A DNA stretch of 64,000 nucleotides, from the NCBI GenBank assembly GCA_037447655.1, contig JBBHKE010001703.1:1-64000 (forward strand), read 5' to 3'. A program made the translations under genes and the position numbers. This document shows positions 56,011 to 64,000 of this stretch, in pieces. Position 1 is the first letter of the stretch, and each line of letters opens with the position of its first letter. The stretch comes from Zygnema cylindricum. Taxonomy: Eukaryota; Streptophyta; Zygnematophyceae; Zygnematales; Zygnemataceae. The notes beneath the pieces are model-generated. The model had not been told where the DNA came from. It did not search any database and saw only the letters and a list, made by a program, of their open reading frames with translations.

Positions 56011-57270
56011 TAATAAGCTAAGAAAGATCCCTAGTGTAGAGATAGAGTATAAGGATGGGAGAGTGGTTACTACAGATCTAGTGAGGTAAGTAGACCTGAA
56101 AGTCTTAGTAGAGGGTAAGACTTCTATACTCACCTTCTCAAATGTACTCTACATTCCTCAGGTAAATAAAAATCTTGTCTCTACGTCTATGTTAGATAAC
56201 AAAGAGTTTGATACCTTCACTAGAAGAGGAGTGTTTACAGCTGAGTATGTGGATGAAGTCAACTTCACGGCATATAAAGGTAGCCAAGGAATGTTTAGGC
56301 TTAGCCTGAGTTATGAAAAAAAAAAATGCTTGCTAAGTTGATAATTTGGCATAAGTAGTTGGGGCATGTGCATTTTGATAGTTTGAGGGAAATGAAGAAG
56401 CTTGGTGTAGTAGAAGGCATTCTGTTTGGGGATAATGAAATGGTGGATGATTATACTGGCTGTGCTCAAGGTAAGGCTCACAGACTTCTTTTTCCCATAG
56501 CCGCCACATATAGGGGTGAGAAAGTACTAGATTTGGTCCACACATACATATATATAGGGACCTGCAAAAGTACCTTTGATCAGAGGGAAGAGGTTTATGT
56601 TAACAATAACCGATGACTGGTCTAGATACTCTAGAGTCTAGTTCCTAAAAACAAAGTCTGAAACACCAACTTACTTCAAAGAATATAAAGCCAGGAGTGA
56701 GAAGTTACATGGAACCCCCATTAAGAGAATAAGAAGTGATAATGGGGGAGAATATACCTCTAACCAATTTGAGGAATACTTGAGGGATGAGGGAGTTCAA
56801 CACCAAAAAATGGTACCATATAAATCGGAAAAAATAGGGTAGCTGAGAGGTTGAGCCGACACTAGGAGATAGTGTATGTAGTATGTTGGCCGACAAGAAA
56901 ATAGGAAAGAGATTTTGGGCAGAAGCCATGAACTGTGCCAACTACATTAAAAATAAAGTCCTAACCTCAGTCGTAAAAGGAATGATACCTTATGAAAGAT
57001 GGGTTGGAAGGAAACCAGATATCTCTCACCTTAAAGTATTCGGTAGCCAAGTTTACAGTCTTGACACGGATAGGAAAAACTGGAAACTACATGCAAAGGG
57101 AAAACCTAGATACTTTGTAGGATATGATGAGGATGTCAAGGGATATAGATTTTATGACTTAGCAAAGAAAGATATCATTCTGTTCAAACACCTAGTTGTC
57201 ATGGATGAAGAGAAGTCATTTGACCCCTTCAAATATACGAAGAAGAAAAGAATCATGATTTGAGTCCGAA
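56011..57270 (+). pseudogene. A3 protease C-part and integrase
   Basis: Protease remainder: DGRVVTTDLVR, VEGKTSILTFSNVLYIPQVN, NKEFDTFTRRGVFTAEYVDE; the DSG active site is absent. Integrase: SDNGGEYTSNQFEEYLRDEG, a disrupted stretch at 56815-56880 where the catalytic Glu motif should be, then MLADKKIGKRFWAEAMNCAN and an open 126-codon run with ERWVGRKPDISHLKVFGSQV and GYDEDVKGYRFYDLA. Stops occur at 56100, 56338, 56355 and others. Confidence 0.87.
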
Positions 57271-57588
57271 AGTGAGGAGAACTCGGTCTTTTCCGAAAAG
57301 GATATGAGTGAAACATTGATTGTAGATTTAGGGGAGATCCAAGATACAGGAGATCCATTGGAAACCTCATATATTCCTATGTATTTCCAAAAGACACAAG
57401 AGGAGAAACCGGAACCGGGTTTGATAGAAAGGGGAGCCGATGAGATAGTAAGGAGAAATCCAAGACTTCCTTCCATTCCAGCTTTGGAGTTTGAGGGAGG
57501 GAGAATGAGCAGCAAAAGGATACAAGAGAAACATGCCGCTCATAAGGTAACTAAGCTATCGCACCCAGATGAGCCTCAGTCATACTCG
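57271..57588 (+). pseudogene. A3 integrase-RT linker, left of the solo LTR
   Basis: MSETLIVDLGEIQDTGDPLE and SLPSIPALEFEGGRMSSKRI-type sequence ending HPDEPQSYS at the ACTCG target duplication. The same linker is present in A2 (22919-23200) and A1. Confidence 0.85.
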
Positions 57589-58590
57589 TGTTGTTTTGGA
57601 AACCTTGAGTCCTCTTTGTATCTTGTTACTATACTGCCATGCTGCGCTAAGTTTGACATCGTAGCTAGAAACCTTGAGCACTCTACACTTGTTGTTGTGT
57701 TGCTATAATGCGTTGATCTGACATCGCAGCTGCGCTTCTCTAATATCACAGCTGCGCTGACACATTATAGCAGTCATAGCAGTTACAGCAGAGTCATAGC
57801 AGCTATAGCAGTCTGCGAAAGAAAAGTGTTCCGAACATTAGTCAGTTTGTAAGAAGGTAAATTGACGAGGACATGATTTAGTGAGTATGCAACTCCAAAG
57901 GGAGTACACAAATTCGGTGCACTTCAGGCACACGTGTCGGTCCGTGAGGAAGTCGAGATTGATTGTTCCAAAAGAAGAAGTACAGTTTCATTTGAGGACC
58001 GAAGTTACACGTGGAGGTTCATCGTCGGTGATGAAAGAACACGTGGTAGGCGGACGGAGTCCGCCGTCATTTTTGGAAAGATAAATATTGACTGTACCGT
58101 CAGTTCAGCGACGAACTTTGACCGCGTACTATTTCATTTTTAGCTGCTATCTGATAGGTTTAAATTTATGTGTACATTTGACGGTGGGATTTTGTTGATG
58201 AAGAGTAGTGTACTGACTAACCACAGTAGTTATAGTACGGCGTGATCAGCTGTCGGCTCAATTGTATATATAGAACTTAGATTATTTTAGGAAAGTAAAG
58301 GATTCATTGTATGTAAAACTGCGGAGCAATTTTTGAGTGTTTTGAATTATAATCATCATTGTGATATTTTGGCAAAACCTTGTGAAACATTGCATGTGGC
58401 CTCTTTGGTGTATATTCTATTATGTGGCAAATTTGCACACCAAGGGTGTATCTGGTTTGCTTAGAGCTTCATTGTGAAATTGGTCTTTTGTGGGATAACG
58501 TGAGAGTTTCCCCTTAACATAATTGATTGTCATGGCAACATCGGATGCTTCTTCATCTTCTTCAGTGACACCAGCTACCTCAAATCAACA
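57589..58590 (+). mobile_element. Solo LTR of family B inside A3
   Basis: A 1002 bp TGTTGTTTTGG...AAATCAACA segment flanked by perfect ACTCG duplications (57584-57588 and 58591-58595). It carries a CAGC/ATAGCAGT-rich block (57715-57830), the CACACGTGTCGGTCCGTG core shared with 62150 and 5580, a TATATATAG TATA box near 58266, and at its end a gag start (ATG 58532, MATSDASSSS) running to the last base. No internal region is attached, so it is a solo LTR left after LTR-LTR recombination. Confidence 0.92.
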
Positions 58591-58595
58591 ACTCG

Positions 58596-60171
58596 GAGGT
58601 AGTAAACAGTCTGGAGAAAGACACATGGATTAGAGCCATAAATGATAAGATGGCCTCCATCATAGAAGTAAATACTTGGGAACTAGCGGAATGTCCTCCG
58701 AATAGAAAAACCAATTGGGTGTAAATGGGTATTTAAACTAAAACTAAACCCAGATAATACAATTGAAAGATATAAAGCTCGGTTGGTAGCAAAAGGGTTC
58801 ACCCAAAAGGAGGGAATTGACTATGAAGAGACTTTTGCTCCAGTTGTTCGGTTCCCATCAGTAAGGATTCTCCTCAGTCTAGCGGCAGCGGAAGACATGG
58901 AAATACACCAGATCAATATTAAGACCGCCTTTCTCAATGGTGAATTACAGGAAGAAATATTCATGCGGCAACCAAAGGTGTACGTGGAGGAAAGAGAAGA
59001 GAGCAAAGTCTGCATGCTTATAAAGTCCTTATATCGACTGAAGCAAGCTCCTTGACAGTGCAATCAGAAACTAGATGAGTTTCTCACCAGTCTGGGATAT
59101 ATCCGGATCAGCTCTGACCATTCTATCTATATGTTTGAAGATGAGAATAATGTGATTTTTATTGCAATTTATGTTTTTGATTTGCTGGTGTTAAGTAAGT
59201 ATTTGGAAAAGATCAATAAGTTAAAGAAAGATCTTAGAAGCGGATTTGACATGAAGAATTAAGGCGAGGCAAGAAATTTTTTGGGAACTCAAATGGAGAG
59301 AGATAGGGAGAAAAGGATCATTCGACTTACTCAGAAAGAAGCAATAGGTAATATGTTTCAGAAATTCCAGATGGAAAAGGCAAACAGTTGTTCAACTCCC
59401 ATGGACTTGAAAAAAGTAAGTGATGGAAATGTAGAAGGAGGATTGATTATCTTAGATGATCAAATTAGTCCAGAAGAGAGAGAGTTTATGAAGTCTATCC
59501 CCTACAGGCAAGTTGTAGGAAGTCTAATATACTTAATGAACTGTACCAGGTCAGATATAGCAGCAGCAGGTGCAGTACTCAGTAGGAGTCTTAATGATCC
59601 TAGGAGGAGAGACTGGGAGGCAGCCAAGAGACTCATGAGATATCTGGTGGGAACAAGAGAGTTATGGTTGCGTTTGCGAGGGAAACACAATGATATCACT
59701 ACTTGGAGTGATGCCAGTTATTGGGATGCACCTTTGAGAAGATGTACTTTTGGGTATGTGATGTATGTGGGGGAAGGTGCTTGCAGTTGGAGAAGCAAGC
59801 AACAAAAGGTGGTTGCTCGATCTACCTTGGAGGCTGAGTATATGGCCTCTTGTTCTACTGTGAAAGAGTTGATGTGGGTCAAGTCTTTGTTGTAAAAACA
59901 GGGGTATATGAAGGAGGGATTGCATGAAGTCTTTTGTGATAATCAGGGTGCTATTGCAATTGTAGCCAATCCAAAACATCATATCAAAGCTAAGCATATG
60001 AACATAAGGTTGAGCTTTGTGAGGGAAAAAGTTGAAAATAAAATTTTGAATCTTATCTATAGTTTTGATGAAGAAATGGTGGTTGACAAGATGACCAAAC
60101 CTGTGCCCTCTCCCAAGTTAGAATATTGTAGGGAAAAATGTGGATTGAAGGAGAAGTTAAAGTTAGACTAC
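58596..60171 (+). pseudogene. A3 reverse transcriptase and RNase H
   Basis: [20 protein letters not shown] is well kept, but the first catalytic Asp position reads [12 protein letters not shown] (Asp to Asn) and the YVDD box reads YVFD. RNase H follows: MERDREKRIIRLTQKEAIGN, IPYRQVVGSLIYLMNCTRSD, WSDASYWDAPLRRCTFGYVM, ARSTLEAEYMA, DNQGAIAIVANPKHHIKAKH, DEEMVVDKMTKPVPSPKLEY. The RNase H frame is open for 204 codons (59281-59895), the longest in the element. Confidence 0.9.
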
Positions 60172-60184
60172 AAAATAAGGGGAG

Positions 60185-61181
60185 TGTTGAAATCACTAGA
60201 TTTATGGAGTATTTTCTAGGTCTGAATAGCTTAATAGAAATAGAAAAGCGCAAACAGTCTGCCTCCACCTCTTTCCTCTATCCCCCATACTCATTGTAGT
60301 CACTGAACGATAAAGAGAGTGGTGGAGCCATGGCTGCCTCAGCTCCGTAGGCAGGACTAAAGAGTGACATAAGTCACTCTCAACAAAAAGGTTGAGTCCA
60401 GCAAGACTCAAACCTCCGACGGGCAGAGCGCGGCAGAGCCGTTAGCTCTAACCAGTCTGTCGTAGGAGTTCGTTAAAGTACATAGGGTGTGATAATTACT
60501 TAAACTGTATTATGTTCTTTCATCCGATTAACGGACATATGAATGAAGGGAAATAGAACAAGTTAATTTTTAGTGCGAACGTGATCCTGCACAAAACAAA
60601 TGAATCAGACATTTGTTTCAAAAGCTAACTTTTAATGTCGATTTTTATCCAACGGCACGTATCGCCGCCAAGATCTCGGAATGGTCACTTTGGCGTTTTT
60701 GGACGTGGCATGACCTAGTGCCGCATGGAGGGATAATATTTGGTCGCTAGAATTTTGGAGAATATATAGACGAGTACCATGTGGACACGCGTCCACTCAA
60801 TGGCCTTGTCGTACACAGGTCGTATAGAAATGACGTCGGCGGTAGTACCTTTCCAAACACTACAATTATTTGATTTTATCGTACTGCAGTAGATAAGGGT
60901 TATGAGAGGGAGGTAGGACTTAGAATTTTGTAGACAGTCACCTCTCTTTTTGAAAGTTTATATAAATTGGCATCTTTGTCACCTCATAACTTATCGGTTG
61001 GTTTGCCGTTTTCAGTGATTCTTTTTGCTACAGACTCATGGGTGTCCAAACTACACACGGGTGCTACCAGGTTGTCGATTTGTCTACTTGGGCAGCATTG
61101 GTTGTGGCTGAAAAGGGGTTAGTTAAAAACTACCTAGAGGCTTCCCAAATTTTGTAGTCCATTGGAGGACACAGAATTGCA
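60185..61181 (+). repeat. 3' LTR of A3
   Basis: TGTTGAAATCACTAG...AGAATTGCA. It keeps the hairpin (60361-60380) and the tRNA-like module (60390-60465). The gag ATG is mutated to TTG (CCATTGGAGG, near 61161). Confidence 0.88.
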
Positions 61182-61359
61182 AATCGTCGCCTTTAAATAA
61201 TGAAAATCCATACCTTAAACAGAATTAACACTTAGAATATTTCCTTCAGGAAGATATATACTCTTTTTCATTAGGATGAAGTTGCATCGGCTGAAAAGTG
61301 AGGTTGTTCACAGAATCCGGGTTTTAAAGTACTACGTCGTACCTCTTCTTTTGTTTTTA
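61182..61359. other. Short spacer before second polypurine tract
   Basis: No gene seen. AGGATGAAGTTGCATCGGCTGAAAAGTG-AGGTTGTTCACAGAATCCG (61273-61320) resembles the inner end of the foldback element arm near 3734-3785, suggesting another foldback remnant. Confidence 0.4.
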
Positions 61360-61640
61360 TCCGGGCAAGGGGGAGAGGGAAGGGGAGAGGGAGGGGGGGG
61401 AGGGAAGAGGTGTAGAGGGAGGGGAGGGAGGAGTAGGGAGGGGGACGGGGAGAGGAGAGACAAGGAGAGTGGGGAGGGAGCAGGGAGAGGGGAAAGCAGG
61501 GAGGGAGAGGAGAGGGAGAGAGAGAGAGAAAGGGAGAGAAGAAGAGAAGGATGAGAGAAAAGAGGGAGAGAAAGAGGAAGAGGGAAAGAGGGGAAGTTAA
61601 CGGCGAAGATGAGAGGGGAGGGGAACCTAGAGGGAGAGGA
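61360..61640. repeat. Second polypurine tract
   Basis: GGGAGAGGGAAGGGGAGAGGG-type sequence for about 280 bp with several G-quadruplex patterns (for example 61380-61402). It has the same composition and strand as 1-2700. Confidence 0.9.
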
Positions 61641-61999
61641 GGATGATGATGATGAAGATGATGACATGACATTTTTACGCAAAATACATTATGATTATTG
61701 CGACAATGATCGCTCATATATGATGATGATTTTTTGACCCATACGACAATGTTATGATGCGTATGATAGGTTTGCGGCGATATTATTTGATATGTGATAA
61801 ACAACATATTATTATTAAAACGACGATGCGATTGGATAACAGAGATCCATTATTCCAAAGTGCGATATTATGAAACATAGATCATGATGAAACATACGGA
61901 CATGATGACATGTTGACACGCGATATGATGGGAGACAAGATGATAAAGGAGATGAAGAGCAGGATAAAGGAGGGAGATGGAGAGGGAGGTGTGATGTGA
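61641..61999. repeat. GATGA-rich low-complexity segment
   Basis: GATGATGATGATGAAGATGATGA at 61640-61665, then ATGATG, CATGATGA and GATGATAAAGGAGATGA words to 61990. No coding function recognised. Confidence 0.65.
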
Positions 62000-62596
62000 T
62001 GTTGGAAAGGCCTTTAGTCCTCTCTATATCTCGTGTGTGAGAAATAGATTCCAGACTTAGGTGGTTTGTTTGCAGGCTCATTTGTCGTATAAAAGTTTTG
62101 AGTGTGGTATGTAAGTCCGAAAGGATTACACGGGCTAAATGCACTCTAAGCACACGTGTCGGTCTGTGGGGAAGTCAAGATTGTGTGTTCCGGATGATGG
62201 AAAGTACTATTTTGTTTGGGGATCGGGTTTACACGTGGAGGTTTACATTTGGTGATGAAAGAATGCGCAAAAGGCAAACGGAGTTCGCCGTCATTTTTGG
62301 AAGAATAATATTCATTGCGCTGTCATTTCAGCGGGCGAACTTTGACCGCGTACTATTTTATTTTTGGCGGCTCTTAGTTTTAGGTTTGTTTTAATTTTTT
62401 GTGTTCGATTGACGGCGGGATTCTGGTTTGATAAGGTTTAGTGTGTCGGTCGTCCAACGCTGTAGATTAGCTACAGGTTCACTTGTATATATAGGACTTA
62501 AAATATTTTGGAGTTAGGAATTCCTTGTATGAAAAAACTACAAAAGCATTTTTTTGGGTTTTTTTTAAATTGTAACATCGTTGTGATCTTTGGGCA
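62000..62596 (+). mobile_element. Family B LTR (plus), truncated by A4
   Basis: TGTTGGAAAGGCCTTTAGTCC start; CACACGTGTCGGTCTGTGG, TACACGTGGAGGTTTACA, CGCCGTCATTTTTGG, CTTGTATATATAGGACTTA and ATTTTGGAGTTAGGAATTCC match the other B LTRs. The sequence is cut at 62597 by the A4 LTR before the gag-start end. Confidence 0.85.
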
Positions 62597-63900
62597 TGCA
62601 ATCATGTGTCCCCCAGTAGACTACAGAATTCAAGAATCCTCTAGGTAGTTTTTGACTAACCCCTTTTCAACTAGAATCACTACTACCAAAGCAGGCAAAC
62701 TGACAACCTGACTGCATCCCTATGTAGTGTAGACTTCCGTGAGTCCGCATCAAAAAAAAATACTAAAAACGTCCAACCACGCGATAAGTTATGAAGGTGC
62801 AAAGATGCCAATATGTATACAAGCTTGTTGGGAGAGAGGCGGCTACCTCCTCAATCCTCTAAGTCCTAAACCCCTCTCACAACCCCTATCTATTGATGTA
62901 CGACCCAATTAGAAGATTGTTCAAAAAGGTACCATGGCCGATGTCATTTCTGTACGGCCTGTGTACGACAACGCCATGGAGTGGACGTCTGTCTCCTCCG
63001 GATTTGTCCTCATGCTCTCCGAGATTCCCGCTTCCCAATCCTATCTTGCCATGCGGCGCCTTATCATGTCACGTTCGGAATCTGCCAAAGCAGTCATTAC
63101 GGGATCATGGCAATGATATGTGCCATTGGATCTAAGCCGACTTTTAATACTAGCCGTTGAAAATAAATGTCCGATACATTTGTTTTGTGCGCACTATATT
63201 CCAACTAGTCTTTATGTCCTATCACTGTAATTTTGATAATCGGATTAATGTTCGTGAGACATGTTTAAATAGTTATCACACCCTACATATCTTAGCACAG
63301 TTTTTAGACTATAGGAAAACGCTAACGACTACTATACCAAAAACAGATTTTGTACAAAATGTTTTTGTGTGCAAAAATGACTAACTCCTACAAATAAACA
63401 CGAGCTCACTACTGACTGTACAGAGGCATACCAACCGTACGTAATCTATCAACTACCTCTATTAATTTGAGTATACCTAAATACTTCGTGATATGTCAGA
63501 ATGAATAGATCTACACTAATAATTAATACACATAGGACAAAACATTGTTGTAAATATTTACAAACCTCACGAATTTCGTCATCAGTTAAATGGAATATTT
63601 CGCATATTACATGTTTGTATACCAATCATACCCTATATCCGTAATGCTTTATCAAGACCTACTGGATAAGGTGAACGAATATACTGTATGGTGGTCAACT
63701 TGTAGGACCTAGGATCAAATCTTAGTCTGACCACCAATCTTTTGCAAGGGGCCGCCTCTCCTGCTCCTTAAGCATGTCTCCTTGTCTGACTAAGGCAGCC
63801 ATGGCTATCTGCCAGTCCTCATTGACTACGACAAGTATAAGGACTGTAGTAAGACCATAGACAAACAAAGAGATAGAGGATAAAATACCTTATTCAACAC
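62597..63900 (-). repeat. 3' LTR of element A4 (minus)
   Basis: Plus-strand ends TGCAATCATGTGTCC and TTATTCAACA; followed by CTCCTTTTATTTTTT. At 1304 bp it is about 300 bp longer than other A LTRs; the extra sequence lies around 63330-63690. A B-box-like GGATCAAATC at 63711-63720 sits inside an extended hairpin (GGTGGTCA near 63691 against TGACCACC at 63728-63735). Confidence 0.8.
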
Positions 63901-64000
63901 TCCTTTTATTTTTTAATCTATCTTTGGCTTCAATCCACACTTCTTTCTACAAAGTACCAATTTGGAAGAAAGGACCGGTTTAGTCACCATGTCTGCTACC
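63901..64000 (-). pseudogene. A4 pol C-terminus, cut by window end
   Basis: The minus strand encodes VADMVTKPVL and a CRKKCGLK-like end, the RNase H tail found in A1, A2 and A3, directly next to the polypurine tract. The rest of A4 lies outside the window. Confidence 0.75.

Larger units (their letters stand above)
54111..61181 (+). mobile_element. Copia element A3 (plus) with nested solo LTR
   Basis: 5' LTR 54111-55060, primer binding site 55061-55073 (GGTTATGTGCCCA), gag-PR-IN-RT-RH remnants, polypurine tract 60172-60184 (AAAATAAGGGGAG) and 3' LTR 60185-61181. Flanks AATCA (54106-54110) and AATCG (61182-61186) match at 4 of 5. A solo family B LTR (57589-58590) sits in the integrase-RT linker. 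Total length without it is about 6.1 kb. Confidence 0.9.

Noticed and set aside
61271-61807. 178-codon minus-strand ORF over the second polypurine tract
   Set aside because: Same compositional artefact; Ser/Pro/Leu runs come from the GGGAGA repeats.

Overview
The window is repeat-dominated DNA from a large eukaryotic genome. I could not identify any intact cellular gene, rRNA or canonical tRNA gene. The main content is decayed Ty1/copia LTR retrotransposons (order PR-IN-RT-RNaseH, with typical copia RT and integrase motifs) in several LTR families, plus foldback/MITE-like elements, a minisatellite and long polypurine tracts. A plant or algal source is plausible (copia-rich, AT-rich spacers, palindromic G-box motifs in the LTRs), but the sequence alone does not fix the organism.

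Layout. 1-2700: polypurine (GGGAGA-like) low-complexity DNA. 2847-4929: a foldback element and an extra arm. 4930-7400: an LTR and gag/pol scrap, then a ~440 bp direct repeat. 7545-8608: a ~1.06 kb inverted-repeat element. 8609-16740: mostly AT-rich spacer with small dispersed repeats and a 7-copy ~49 bp minisatellite (12364-12713). 16740-18010: a diverged LTR. 18530-19640: two copies of a dispersed repeat (H).

20269-42012 is one minus-strand copia element, A1 (~6.4 kb after subtraction). It was split twice: by plus-strand element A2 (21856-25794) in its RNase H region, and by a minus-strand tandem array of element E (29088-40466) in its gag. The E array is LTR-internal-LTR-internal-LTR with a 5243 bp period and a perfect TATAG target duplication; its middle LTR is a recombinant of the two outer LTRs.

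43068-52716 is element C (+), inserted into a third copy of repeat H. Its 3' LTR is split by element D (47328-51931, -), a compact LTR element with a gag-like region and a 184-codon ORF but no visible protease, integrase or RT. 54111-61181 is element A3 (+), which contains a 1002 bp solo LTR of family B (57589-58590) with a perfect ACTCG target duplication and has unrelated sequence where its zinc knuckle and protease active site should be. 61182-61999 holds a second polypurine tract and GATGA-rich DNA. 62000-62596 is a family B LTR interrupted by A4 (62597 to the window end, -).

Shared design. The gag start codon lies inside the LTR in families A, B, C, D and E; in A, D and E the sequence also shows gag reading across the LTR end and the primer binding site. 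In A2 and A1 that site is (GG/TG)TTATGGGCCCA and in D it is GGCTATGGGCCCA, complementary to the anticodon stem-loop of initiator tRNA-Met rather than to a tRNA 3' end. Family A LTRs also carry an antisense tRNA-like module next to a hairpin with paired base changes between copies. All coding regions of the elements are broken by stops, frameshifts or deletions.
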